Assembly (NCBI RefSeq): GCF_013343235.1
Contig: NZ_CP040094.1
Coordinates: forward strand, 3,968,501 to 4,032,500
Source of the DNA: Nostoc sp. TCL240-02
GTDB taxonomy: Bacteria; Cyanobacteriota; Cyanobacteriia; Cyanobacteriales; Nostocaceae
Length of the DNA: 64,000 bases
Direction: 5' to 3'
Below the pieces are notes generated by a model. It did no database searches and was not told where the DNA came from. It saw nothing but the letters and a program-made list of their open reading frames with translations. The position numbers were made by a program, and so were the translations under genes. Below, piece by piece: positions 26,773 through 36,166 of the stretch; the first letter of the stretch is position 1, and every line of letters begins with the position of its first letter.

Positions 26773-27462
26773 ATGGCGGCTTCTGTAGAACATGGCTTAA
26801 ATAATAGCGCTTCCATCCCTCCCTTAGAAAGTGGCGATCGCTTAACCCGCCACGAATTTGAGCGTCGTTATACAGCAATGCCTAATAAAAAAGCAGAATT
26901 AATCGAAGGAGTCGTCTACGTGGCATCACCACTGCGTTTTAGAAGTCATGGTTTACCTCATGGAAACTTAATTATCTGGTTAGGGAATTACAAAGTTTCC
27001 ACTCCAGGGGTAGAGTTAGGCGACAATGCTACCGTGCGCTTAGATTTAGATAATGAACCACAGCCTGATGTTTTGCTGTTGATAGAAAAACCAGCCAGGG
27101 GACAGACATATATCAGTGAGGATGATTATATAGAAGGCGCACCGGAATTAGTCGCAGAAGTTGCAGCTAGTAGTGCATCTATTGATTTGCACGACAAAAA
27201 ACGCGCCTACCGTCGCAATGGAGTGCAGGAATATATCGTCTGGCAGACTTTAGAGAATAAACTGGACTGGTTCTGTTTGCAAAATGGTGAATATTTGCCA
27301 CTTGTAGCAGATGCAGATGGTGTGATTAAAAGTAGAGTATTTCCAGGTTTGTGGTTAGCTGTCACCTCACTAATCACAGGGGATATGACGAAAGTTTTAG
27401 CAGTGCTGCAACAAGGGTTAAATTCACAAGAACACGCGAAGTTTGTTGAGTGTTTAGCTTAG
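26773..27462 (+). CDS. Uma2-family (DUF820) putative restriction-like nuclease
   Basis: A 229-residue Uma2 protein. The PD-(D/E)xK core is visible: PQPDVLLLIE (acidic D) followed by PELVAEVAASS (ELVxEV) and the basic KKRAYRRNGVQEYIVW, all diagnostic of this large cyanobacterial family. Members are scattered in many copies in Nostoc genomes, and their biological role is not established. ATG 26773 has GAGG at 26760-26763 as ribosome-binding site; ATG 26758 would add five residues. It stands alone, preceded by an AT-rich spacer. Confidence 0.92.
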   Translation: MAASVEHGLNNSASIPPLESGDRLTRHEFERRYTAMPNKKAELIEGVVYVASPLRFRSHGLPHGNLIIWLGNYKVSTPGVELGDNATVRLDLDNEPQPDVLLLIEKPARGQTYISEDDYIEGAPELVAEVAASSASIDLHDKKRAYRRNGVQEYIVWQTLENKLDWFCLQNGEYLPLVADADGVIKSRVFPGLWLAVTSLITGDMTKVLAVLQQGLNSQEHAKFVECLA

Positions 27463-27746
27463 AAACGCTGAAAATATGTATTAAATAATACAAATAGTTG
27501 TATAGATAAAATATTAAAAAATATCTAGTGTATTTGGGTACAATTACTAAATTGTGACTCATTCATATTAGTAAATGCATTGGTATCAATAAAAATAATT
27601 ATCAAAATCGTAAACAGTCAGGAAACTAACTACTGACGCTGATCCCAAGAGTTTACATTCATGATGCTTGTACTGACTACAAATCTCAAATTTTAGTTTT
27701 CGTCTCAATTCAATATAAAATCTAGAACTTAAAATCTCAAATCAAC

Positions 27747-29138
27747 ATGGCAGACCTAACTCCTAATTCTAGTTTTAGTTTGACACTGCGCTTGCAGATT
27801 CCCAATCGTGTGGGAATGTTAGCGTCAGTAACCCAGGCGATCGCAACTACTGGCGGCAATCTCGGTCAAATTGATTTAATCGAGCAAACCCGCAAAGAGT
27901 CCACCCGCGATATTACCGTTGATGCTGCTAGTACCGAACACGCTGAAACCATTGTGCAAGCAGTCAAGGCATTGCCAGACATCAAGTTACTCAGTGTCTA
28001 CGATCGCACCTTTAATTTGCATCGCGGTGGCAAAATCAGCATTACTAGCAGAATTCCTTTAAAGAGTGTATCCGATCTCGCAATGGCTTACACGCCTGGA
28101 GTTGGTCGAATTTGTACAGCGATCGCTCAAGATCCAGAGGAAGTTTACAAGTTAACCATCAAACAAAACACTGTTGCCATTGTTACCGATGGTAGTGCCG
28201 TTTTGGGATTAGGAAATCTTGGGCCAGCAGCAGCCTTACCCGTCATGGAAGGCAAAGCAATGCTATTCAAGGAATTTGCGGGGCTAGATGCTTTTCCCAT
28301 CTGTCTGGCAACCCAAGATACAGAAGAGATTATCCAGACAGTTAAAAATATCGCGCCAGTTTTTGGGGGTGTGAATTTAGAAGATATCGCTGCACCTCGC
28401 TGCTTTGAAATTGAAAAGAGATTGCGCGAAGAGTTAGATATCCCCGTTTTTCATGACGATCAGCACGGTACGGCCATTGTCACCTTAGCAGCGTTGTTTA
28501 ACTCTCTAAAACTGGTAAATAAGGCAATGGCAGAAATCCGCATCGTGATTAACGGTGCTGGGGCGGCGGGAGTAGCGATCGCTCGCTTACTCCGGAAAGC
28601 TGGAGCAGAAAAAATCTGGATGTGCGACTCTAAAGGGATTATCTCTAACAGTCGTACCGATTTGACAGAAGAAAAACTTGAATTTGCCGTGAAAGCTCAA
28701 GGTACGTTAGCGGGTGCAATGCAAGGGGCAGATGTATTTATTGGAGTCAGCGCACCAGGAGTTTTGACACCAGAAATGGTGCATTCAATGGCGAAAGATT
28801 CAATTGTGTTTGCAATGGCAAATCCCATTCCAGAGATTCAGCCAGAATTAATCAGTAAAGATGTTGCTGTTATCGCCACCGGTCGCAGCGATTACCCCAA
28901 TCAAATTAATAACGTCCTAGCTTTTCCTGGGGTATTCCGTGGTGCTTTAGATTGTCGGGCCAAGACAATTACCACCACAATGTATTTGGAAGCTGCAAAT
29001 GCGATCGCTTCTTTAGTCAAGCCTTCAGATTTGAATCGGGAACATATTATTCCTTCAGTCTTTGATGAGCGAGTCGTCAATGCTGTTGCTGCTGCTGTAC
29101 AACAAGCAGCGCGTCAAGAAGGTATCGCTCAGAATTAA
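27747..29138 (+). CDS. NAD(P)-dependent malic enzyme with N-terminal ACT domain
   Basis: A 463-residue decarboxylating malate dehydrogenase. Residues 1-85 form an ACT domain (LTLRLQIPNRVGMLASVTQA), typical of cyanobacterial and some bacterial malic enzymes and a likely allosteric site. The catalytic part has AYTPGVGRIC, VTDGSAVLGLGNLGPAAALP, NLEDIAAPRCFEIE and HDDQHGTAIV (metal/substrate residues), then the nucleotide-binding VINGAGAAGVAIARLL. The reaction is oxidative decarboxylation of malate to pyruvate and CO2. Size matches the family. Cofactor choice (NAD or NADP) cannot be decided by eye. Confidence 0.93.
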   Translation: MADLTPNSSFSLTLRLQIPNRVGMLASVTQAIATTGGNLGQIDLIEQTRKESTRDITVDAASTEHAETIVQAVKALPDIKLLSVYDRTFNLHRGGKISITSRIPLKSVSDLAMAYTPGVGRICTAIAQDPEEVYKLTIKQNTVAIVTDGSAVLGLGNLGPAAALPVMEGKAMLFKEFAGLDAFPICLATQDTEEIIQTVKNIAPVFGGVNLEDIAAPRCFEIEKRLREELDIPVFHDDQHGTAIVTLAALFNSLKLVNKAMAEIRIVINGAGAAGVAIARLLRKAGAEKIWMCDSKGIISNSRTDLTEEKLEFAVKAQGTLAGAMQGADVFIGVSAPGVLTPEMVHSMAKDSIVFAMANPIPEIQPELISKDVAVIATGRSDYPNQINNVLAFPGVFRGALDCRAKTITTTMYLEAANAIASLVKPSDLNREHIIPSVFDERVVNAVAAAVQQAARQEGIAQN

Positions 29139-29655
29139 TTAAATTTTTTTACTCTTGTGGGATGGGTGTCTCGCCTGTCCCAAAGTACATCCTTAACTAT
29201 AGGCAAATTGCCAAAACTAGCAAACCGTTTTCGGTACTCTCGATCGTTTTATGATTTCGGTTGTACAGCTTGCCTAACAACTTCTTCGTCCAAACCTAAT
29301 GCTTGGGCTATCTCAATACTGTTTGGTTAAAGCAAAAGACGCGATGAATCGCCGTCTCTACAATAATCAGTCTTTTGTCTTGATGCCAATTTATCGCGTC
29401 TTTACGATCTAAAATTTCCATCAAAAAACATTAACCGAACTTGATTGCAGGCTATCTGTTCAATACTCAATTCTAACGCCCATAGCTGAGGTATTGTTTC
29501 TAACTTGCCTTCTTTGTAGCGTCGCCAAGAGTTGGCATCGCTCATTATGGATATGTCAGATTGAGGACTGGCGAAACACTCGTCCCCATTTGGTGATTGG
29601 ATTATATAAATAAAGCAACATCATCCAAAACACCACCATTTGTCAACTGTTTGCA
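29139..29655. other. Spacer with decayed minus-strand coding fragments
   Basis: On the minus strand, fragments read from ATG 29546 (MSDANSWRRYKEGKLETIPQ) and further down IEIAQALGLDEEVVRQAVQ in another frame, with stops between. They look like remains of one or two old genes. A GTAGAGACGGCGATTCATCG repeat-like segment lies between about 29340 and 29375. No intact gene. Confidence 0.45.
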
Positions 29656-31941
29656 ATGAAGTACCAAGTTGGGGACGAGTTTTTACAACAACTGCCGTTA
29701 ATTTTGGCGGGGCCAATCCTAAAACATACTGAACCAGAGTCAGTAACGGTATGGGTGGCTCTAAAACAGTCTTGTCAGGTAGAACTCAAGGTTTATGAAA
29801 CAACAAATGATGGTGAAACGCTAGGAAATTGCTTATTAGAGGGAGAACGCTCTAGCTTTGCCCTGGGTAAATATCTTCATGTAGTTGCAATAACGGCTCG
29901 ATCCCCGGTTGGATATCGCCTAACTAGCGATCGCCTCTATGCTTACGATCTCCAGCTTACTATTGCAGACCAAACCCAGCAAATGCAACAAGCATTATGC
30001 TCAAACTCTTTTCCTACAGCCAGCATCAGCTACTTCGCTCATCAAAAACCAACCTTTGTTTTACCGCCAAACCGTCTGCAAGATTTGCAAATTGCCCATG
30101 CTTCCTGCCGCAAACCTCATGGTCATGGGTTTGATGCACTGCCGATTCTTGACACTTTAATTGAGGCTTCAGCCAATCAACCCCAACATCGTCCTCACCA
30201 GCTATTTCTCACTGGAGATCAGATTTACGGAGATGATGTAGCAGACCCGTCGTTGTGGGTTGCCACTACTCTTGGTGATGCCCTCTTGGGTTGGGAAGAA
30301 CAACTTCCGGTGAATGGAGTTTACTACACTCCCCAGCAACTACCCCCTGGAAAACGGGCTGATGTGGCGACAAATCAAGCTGGTTTGACCGCAGGATTAC
30401 ATAATAAATCGGAGAAAGTTAACAGTCATCTTTTCAGCCTGGGTGAATATTACGCTACTTATTTACTAGCTTGGTCGCCAGTGTGCTGGCCGGACTCATT
30501 TCCAAAAGGACATCAAGTAACGCGCGATCGCCATGCTATCAAACATTGGAACCAAGCAGTCTGGCATTTGCGCCAATTCATCTACACCCTTTGGAAAGTG
30601 CGTCGCGCCCTTGCTAATGTCCCCACGTACACGATCTTTGATGATCATGATGTAAGTGATGACTGGAACTTAAATCAAGCTTGGTGTTTGCGGGTGCTAG
30701 GTCGTCCCTTGGGGCAAAGAATAGTCCAAAATGCCTTGTTAGCCTACACGGTATTTCAAGGATGGGGCAATACACCAAGTCAATTTGCAGAAGGTAAATC
30801 CGGTGAAAAGCTGTTGTTAGCGGCACAAGCTTGGTCAGCATCCCAAGGGATGGATGCAAAGGCTGATGATGCGATCGCTCGTTATGTCGGTATGCCAGCC
30901 AATGATCCCGCCACAGGCTTACCTATTTTAGTCCGAGACGGTTCCGTATTCATTCTCGATCGAGATCCTGAAGCACTCACTTGGCACTATATAGTCAGAA
31001 GCGATTGCCATGAAGTAATTGTGCTGGATACACGCACTTGGCGAGGTTATCCAGCCGATCAAAAACCAATTGCACCACCAATGCTGTTGTGTCCAAAAGC
31101 CTTTGAACAACAACTAGTTTTACCTTTACAAAAAGTAGTTGAAGAAACTCAGATTAAAACTACATTTGTGATTGCGCCCACGAATGTATTTGGAATGCAA
31201 GTCATTGATTGGATTCACCATTGGAACTTAAAACAAGAGAAAGTTTTTTCAACCGATGTTGGAGATGCTTGGAACATTAATGTGGAAGCACTAGCTAAAT
31301 TCCTAACTACCTTGTTTGAAGAACGTCAACAAGTCGTTATTCTCTCTGGAGATATCCATTACAGTTCTGTTGCTCACTTGTCTTATGCACGCACCCATTC
31401 CAAATTGCAATCTGTCTTAGTGCAGTTAACCGCTAGTGCATTGAAGAATGAAGAGATTTTGACGCGGCTGATTCATACACGATTGAAAGATTGGCTATTA
31501 CCCGAAAAGGTGCGACATTGGATCGGGTGGAGTAACCCACCCAATATGGTAGAAATTTCTGCGAAACAATTACACCATAATCGCCAGATGCTAGCTAACT
31601 CTGACTGGCATTGTGTTCTGGAATGGATACCTCGAAACACTGTTCAGACTTCTACCTGCACAACAGATATATTATCTTTAATAGCTCCCTGGAAACGAGC
31701 CGAAAATGCTAAATGGAAATGGTTACAACCTCTGATGTTTTGGAAATTTCGTTGGTTTCAGGACGGGCGAGAAGTTGTTGGATTGAATAATTTAGGGCTG
31801 GTTCACTTTAAGTTCGCAGACGCGAGTAATTCTGACAAAGTTATTCAAGATTTGTACTGGTTTTCTTCTTGGTATCCAACCCAAGTTGTTTATAGCCGTT
31901 TTGAGAGCGAGTTAATGCCTAATCAGTCATTGTTACGATAA
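29656..31941 (+). CDS. PhoD-like metallophosphatase (alkaline phosphatase D-type)
   Basis: A 761-residue protein of the PhoD-like phosphatase group. The N-terminal ~100 residues form the beta-sandwich (PLILAGPILKHTEPESVTVW). Metal-site motifs follow in order: HASCRKPHGHG, FLTGDQIYGDDV, FDDHDVSDDWN and LSGDIHYSSVAHL. There is no twin-arginine or other signal peptide, unlike secreted PhoD, so a cytosolic or differently exported enzyme is likely. It is longer than classical PhoD because of an insertion around residues 200-270. Phosphodiester/phosphomonoester hydrolysis is expected from the family but the substrate is unknown. Confidence 0.86.
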   Translation: MKYQVGDEFLQQLPLILAGPILKHTEPESVTVWVALKQSCQVELKVYETTNDGETLGNCLLEGERSSFALGKYLHVVAITARSPVGYRLTSDRLYAYDLQLTIADQTQQMQQALCSNSFPTASISYFAHQKPTFVLPPNRLQDLQIAHASCRKPHGHGFDALPILDTLIEASANQPQHRPHQLFLTGDQIYGDDVADPSLWVATTLGDALLGWEEQLPVNGVYYTPQQLPPGKRADVATNQAGLTAGLHNKSEKVNSHLFSLGEYYATYLLAWSPVCWPDSFPKGHQVTRDRHAIKHWNQAVWHLRQFIYTLWKVRRALANVPTYTIFDDHDVSDDWNLNQAWCLRVLGRPLGQRIVQNALLAYTVFQGWGNTPSQFAEGKSGEKLLLAAQAWSASQGMDAKADDAIARYVGMPANDPATGLPILVRDGSVFILDRDPEALTWHYIVRSDCHEVIVLDTRTWRGYPADQKPIAPPMLLCPKAFEQQLVLPLQKVVEETQIKTTFVIAPTNVFGMQVIDWIHHWNLKQEKVFSTDVGDAWNINVEALAKFLTTLFEERQQVVILSGDIHYSSVAHLSYARTHSKLQSVLVQLTASALKNEEILTRLIHTRLKDWLLPEKVRHWIGWSNPPNMVEISAKQLHHNRQMLANSDWHCVLEWIPRNTVQTSTCTTDILSLIAPWKRAENAKWKWLQPLMFWKFRWFQDGREVVGLNNLGLVHFKFADASNSDKVIQDLYWFSSWYPTQVVYSRFESELMPNQSLLR

Positions 31942-32095
31942 CCGAAGAGGCAGGGAGCAGGGGAGGAAGATTCTGAAATTCCTCCTGTGTAATCAAGGTT
32001 TTAAGAGCAAATAAATTTATTTATGGGCTCGTAGAAAATAATTCATCAATTGCACTGTTGACGTGCAAGTTTAAAGCTTAAAGTTTGAACGTTTG

Positions 32096-32347
32096 AGCAA
32101 AAAGGTCGAAGTTCCGAGTTCAAAGGCTCAACGTTCCAGCAAAAAGGTCGAAGTTCCAAGTTCAAAAGCTCAACGTTCCAGCAAAAAGGTCGAAGTTCCG
32201 AGTTCAAAGGCTCAACGTTCCAGCAAAAAGGTCAAAGTTCCGAGTTCCGAGGCTCAACGTTCCAGCAAAAAGGTCAAAGTTCCGAGTTCAAAGGCTCAAC
32301 GTTCGAGCAAAAAGGTCGAAGCTTCGAGTTCCGAGGCTCAATATTGG
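32096..32347 (+). repeat. 42-bp tandem repeat, six units
   Basis: Six head-to-tail 42-bp units, each starting AGCAAAAAGGTCGAAGTTCC and ending CAACGTTCC, with a few substitutions, most in the last unit. Because 42 is a multiple of three, one frame stays open (TTG 32093 to 32362) and would encode a 14-residue repeat SKKVEVPSSKAQRS. No ribosome-binding site precedes it and the start would be TTG, so coding is doubtful. Degenerate text just upstream (32067-32095) may be an older unit. Confidence 0.85.
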
Positions 32348-32511
32348 TATTCTAATCACTAAAAATTGAGAATTTATAAAGTCAAGTCAATGAACTAACG
32401 CTCAAATCGCCATTTTATACTTGCATCTTAATCAATAAAGTTAATGAATTAGTTCCAAAATTGAAAATTTGAGTTGAGAAAGATGTAACTGATGTTCTTC
32501 CTCTTTGCGTT

Positions 32512-32668
32512 GTAAGTAAATTGGCACGAAAAAACCCAAGTATATTACGAAATGTAAATAGGCTTAAAGCCCTTACTCATGGTCAATAACAAAGGACAAA
32601 TAACAGCCTTCTCCTGTTGGAAACGCTACGCGAGCGCCAGTTACTTTTAATTGCGCCGACTTACTTAC
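32512..32668. mobile_element. Miniature inverted-repeat element A, copy 1
   Basis: Ends are GTAAGTAAATTGGC (32512-32525) and GCCGACTTACTTAC (32655-32668), inverted with 12 of 14 matches. The interior (ACGAAATGTAAATAGGCTTA and on) matches the copy at 50673-50790 over most of its length; this copy also contains a GC-rich insert (CTACGCGAGCGCC) absent there. It encodes nothing. Confidence 0.72.
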
Positions 32669-33107
32669 TTGAAATTATGGCCTTTAAGTTGATAATTCAG
32701 CACTTGTGGGTTGATAATAAGGAGGCTTTGGCAATCAAAGTTAAGTTTATGGGAGATAAGACAATTCCGATTTATACCTGAATCGATAGCTTAAAATCTA
32801 CTGATTATGATCTAGATATATTTGCTCCAGAAACAGAAATTGCAGTACTTTAACTTCTGCTGATCGCTCTTTTAGAGGAAGCTTTATGCTGTAGCCGTGA
32901 AATAAATCAATCTCAAGTTGGGGCTTGGTTATTGAGCCAGTTTCAGCAAAAGGATAATTATTAATTTTTCTCAAATTACTTTTGTGTTGGTAGATACTGC
33001 TCACTGAGCAATATTACTTAATAATCAAAATGATTTACATAGTAAAACCGTACAACTTTCCCAAGCTGTACAGCCTGCTCAAATTGTTATAAGTGAAATG
33101 GGACTTT

Positions 33108-33136
33108 GCGTAGGCGTAGCCCGCCGTAGGCATCGC
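33108..33136 (+). repeat. Short dispersed repeat, family A (spacer copy)
   Basis: A 29-bp element GCGTAGGCGTAGCCCGCC followed by GTAGGCATCGC, identical to the copy in the hydrolase gene at 40061-40089. Confidence 0.8.
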
Positions 33137-33346
33137 ATTTACGCCGTTATGAAAAAAAAGTTACCGTTTTTGATTGATTTTAGTTCTGATGAGCCAAAGC
33201 CTTACCCAAGATGGGAGTAAAGCATTTGTTAAAAAAATGTTAGAAGTGGAGAGGTTAGAGGGAATGACGTAGAAGATGAGTGCCTTAAAGTACTCCTGAA
33301 AGCCAGTCCTTGTTTAATAAGTTTTGTGTAGAATTCGGTGGTGAGG

Positions 33347-33465
33347 CAATACTTGTCGGGTTTTGGGGAAAAGGGAAGGGCAAAGGGGAAAGAAAAAACC
33401 TTTAACCTTTAACCTTTACCCAAAACCCAATTCCGAGTTAAAAATCCAAAACCCGAGCAGTATTG
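33347..33465. mobile_element. Miniature inverted-repeat element B with 10-bp target duplication
   Basis: Terminal repeats CAATACTTGTCGGGTTTTGG and, reversed, CAATACTGCTCGGGTTTTGG (18/20 match) bound a 119-bp element with no coding content. It is flanked by a perfect 10-bp direct repeat GGTGGTGAGG at 33337-33346 and 33466-33475, evidence of transposition. It lies just upstream of the multi-GAF gene and could affect its promoter. Confidence 0.82.
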
Positions 33466-33517
33466 GGTGGTGAGGTCATTTACTTGATTCTCAATTGCAA
33501 CAATCCAGGTTTCATTT

Positions 33518-36085
33518 ATGAGTCAGTCTTTTTCTCAAAACCAAGCAAGGCGAAATCGTCAACAAAAGCTGTGGCCACAAAAATGGAGTTTAAAGACTAA
33601 AGCAATAGTTTGGGCACTAAGCATCAGCGTACTTCCTGTGTTTGCAATTGGGATAGCTACTTACTTCTATGGGATTAATTTAAGTAGCAAACAAATACCG
33701 CAAGTAAGACTTGAGAGGACAAAAAGTTCAACAGAAACTGAAGCTCTACAGAGACAACTGTCGCTCTTGTTAACTGGTATGGGGGTAACGGCAATCTTAG
33801 CAGGTGCGATCGCTGTTTTTGTGACTAATCGAACTATCAGTCGAGTTAGCAACATTGCTGCAACCTCTAATCATATCAAAAATAGGCTACGTCCAGACAG
33901 TGAATTTACTCAAACTTTCATCGCTCACGAAGATGAATTAGTGATGTTAGAGAGAAACATCAGCTTATTCACAGAACTGCTTTCGGTTTTGGTACAAGAG
34001 AAAGAAGCCGAAGCTGATTACTCTCAACTATTAACTAAAATTACCCGTTGGGTGCGAGAATCATTCAATCAAGAAGATGTTCTCAAAACTACCTCAGAAG
34101 AAATTCGTAAAGCTTTAAACATTGACCGCGTAGCCATCTTTTGCTTCAATTCCAATTGTAATGGAACCTTTATCGCCGAATCAGTAGCACCCGGCTTACC
34201 GAAAATATTAGGGGTTACAGTCTCCGAGCCTGGTTTTGAAGCAGGGTATATAGAAAAATATCGGGATGGTTGCACCCGTGGTATTGATGATATCTATCAA
34301 GCCGATCTCAGTGATGATGATATTGAGTTACTCCAGCAATTTGCTGTCAAATCTAATTTAGTAGCACCTATTTTCAAAGGCAAACAGCTATTCGGTTTAT
34401 TGATTGGACATCAATGTTCTAGACAGCGCTTTTGGCAGCAATCTGAGATTGATTTGTTCGCTCAGATTGCCATGCAAGTAGAATTTGCCCTTGACTACGC
34501 CAAGCTTTTAGAACAGGTAGATACCAAAGCAGATAAAGCTCAGTTATTTATAGAAATTACCCGCAGTATTCGCGAATCGCTCAACGAAGAAGATGTCCTG
34601 AAAACCACGGTGGAAGAGGTTCGCAAACTACTTAGTACTGACCGAGTTCTAGTTTATAGCTTTAACGCTAATTGGTCTGGAACTGTGATTGCCGAATCAG
34701 TTATTCCAGGTTATCCAAAAGTTTTGCGGTCTGAAATCCAAGACCCATGTTTCGGTCAGGATTATGTAGAAAAGTATCAGTCTGGTCGCGTTGCAATCAC
34801 AAACAACATTTACCAAGCTGGTTTGACTGATTGTCACATTAGCCTGCTCGAATCCTTTAGTGTGAAAGCAAATTTGGTTGCACCTATTCTCAAAGATGAA
34901 CAGCTATTTGGCTTATTAATTGCTCATCAATGTTCCAGACCGCGTGATTGGCAACAGCCTGAAATTGATTTATTTGCTCAGATAGCAATGCAAGTAGGAT
35001 TTGCTCTCGACCATGCAAGACTGTTGCAACGCATCGAGGCTGAGGGTGTACAAAGTCAGTTGCTGGCGGATACTATCGGCAGCATTCGTCAATCCCTCAA
35101 CGAAGAAGATGTCCTGAAAACCACTGTAGAAGAGGTTCGCAAAGTACTTAGTACAGACCGAGTCATGGTTTATAGCTTTAATGCTAATTGGTCTGGAACC
35201 GTAATTGCCGAATCAGTTGTTCTCACCTATCCCAAAGTTTTGCGGGCTGAAATCGAAGATCCATGTTTTGGTCAAGGCTATGTAGAAGAGTATCAGTCTG
35301 GTCGCGTTTTGGCAATAAACAATATTTATGAAGTCGGTTTAGCTGATTGTCACATTAACTTACTCGAATCCTTTGGTGTGAAAGCAAATTTGGTAGCTCC
35401 CATTCTCAAGGGTGAGCAGTTATTTGGCTTATTAGTTGCACATCAATGCTCCAGACCCCGTGACTGGAAACAATCTGAGATCGATTTATTTGCCCAGATA
35501 GCAATGCAAGTGGGATTTGCTCTCGACCATGCAAGACTCCTGCAACGAATCGAAGCTGAAGCTATGCGAAGTCAATTATTGGTGGATATTACCCGCAACA
35601 TTCGCCAATCACTCAAAGAAGAGGATATCCTGAAAACTACTGTGGAAGAGGTTCGGAAGGCTTTGAGTACTGACCGAGTACTAGTTTATAGCTTTTATGC
35701 TAATTGGTTCGGAATTATCATTGCCGAATCAGTGGTTCCAGGTTATCCCAAAGTTTTGCGGTCTAAAATCCACGATTCCTGTTTTACTCAAGGCTATATA
35801 GAAAAGTACCAGTCTGGTCGTGTTGTCGCAATCAACAACATTTATGAGTCAGGTTTGGCTGATTGTCACATTAAACTGCTCGAATCTTTCGCTGTGAAAG
35901 CAAACTTGGTTGCACCCATTATCAAAGATGAGCAGTTATTTGGCTTGTTAATTGCACATGAGTGTTCTGGGCCCCGTAATTGGCAACAGCCTGAGATTGA
36001 TTTGTTTACCCAGATAGCTATGCAAGTAGGATTTACTCTCGATCATGCTAGGCTCCTGCAAGCGTATCAAGCTAACTCTACTTAA
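33518..36085 (+). CDS. Membrane-anchored multi-GAF protein with three DXCF-type cyanobacteriochrome domains
   Basis: 855 residues. Two transmembrane helices (about 29-52 and 84-105) enclose a short external loop, followed by a HAMP-like linker (to ~165) and four GAF modules at an exact 172-residue (516-bp) period. GAF2, 3 and 4 each have DPCF/DSCF (Cys411, Cys583, Cys755) and, 28 residues later, a Cys-His pair (Cys439, Cys611, Cys783). This matches the second-cysteine and chromophore-cysteine spacing of DXCF cyanobacteriochromes such as TePixJ (Cys494/Cys522). GAF1 lacks both cysteines. Each module ends with the LLIAHQCSxPR-like strand of phototaxis photoreceptors. No MCP, kinase, cyclase or other output domain follows; the protein stops after GAF4. 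Blue/green-type light sensing is inferred. Confidence 0.85.
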   Translation: MSQSFSQNQARRNRQQKLWPQKWSLKTKAIVWALSISVLPVFAIGIATYFYGINLSSKQIPQVRLERTKSSTETEALQRQLSLLLTGMGVTAILAGAIAVFVTNRTISRVSNIAATSNHIKNRLRPDSEFTQTFIAHEDELVMLERNISLFTELLSVLVQEKEAEADYSQLLTKITRWVRESFNQEDVLKTTSEEIRKALNIDRVAIFCFNSNCNGTFIAESVAPGLPKILGVTVSEPGFEAGYIEKYRDGCTRGIDDIYQADLSDDDIELLQQFAVKSNLVAPIFKGKQLFGLLIGHQCSRQRFWQQSEIDLFAQIAMQVEFALDYAKLLEQVDTKADKAQLFIEITRSIRESLNEEDVLKTTVEEVRKLLSTDRVLVYSFNANWSGTVIAESVIPGYPKVLRSEIQDPCFGQDYVEKYQSGRVAITNNIYQAGLTDCHISLLESFSVKANLVAPILKDEQLFGLLIAHQCSRPRDWQQPEIDLFAQIAMQVGFALDHARLLQRIEAEGVQSQLLADTIGSIRQSLNEEDVLKTTVEEVRKVLSTDRVMVYSFNANWSGTVIAESVVLTYPKVLRAEIEDPCFGQGYVEEYQSGRVLAINNIYEVGLADCHINLLESFGVKANLVAPILKGEQLFGLLVAHQCSRPRDWKQSEIDLFAQIAMQVGFALDHARLLQRIEAEAMRSQLLVDITRNIRQSLKEEDILKTTVEEVRKALSTDRVLVYSFYANWFGIIIAESVVPGYPKVLRSKIHDSCFTQGYIEKYQSGRVVAINNIYESGLADCHIKLLESFAVKANLVAPIIKDEQLFGLLIAHECSGPRNWQQPEIDLFTQIAMQVGFTLDHARLLQAYQANST

Positions 36086-36166
36086 ATAATGAAAAGAAAG
36101 ATTTTCTAGGGGAAATTCATTTGCCGATTTGCGGTTAAATGAATTGCCCCTACCGCGTATAGTAGT

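Larger units (their letters stand above)
32363..33517. other. 1.15-kb gene-free repeat region
   Basis: No convincing gene. It contains three separately listed small elements: a miniature inverted-repeat element (32512-32668), a dispersed repeat (33108-33136) and a second type of inverted-repeat element with target duplication (33347-33465). A 68-codon minus-strand frame at 32798-33004 lacks any family or ribosome-binding site. Confidence 0.6.

Noticed and set aside
32096..32347. Tandem array as a CRISPR
   Set aside because: Units are contiguous with no unique spacers, and no cas genes are present.
32093..32362. Open frame through the 42-bp tandem repeat as a definite protein
   Set aside because: TTG start without ribosome-binding site; the open frame is a consequence of a repeat unit divisible by three. 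Kept only as a repeat feature.
32798..33004. 68-codon minus-strand open frame
   Set aside because: No family, no ribosome-binding site, lies in a repeat-rich spacer.
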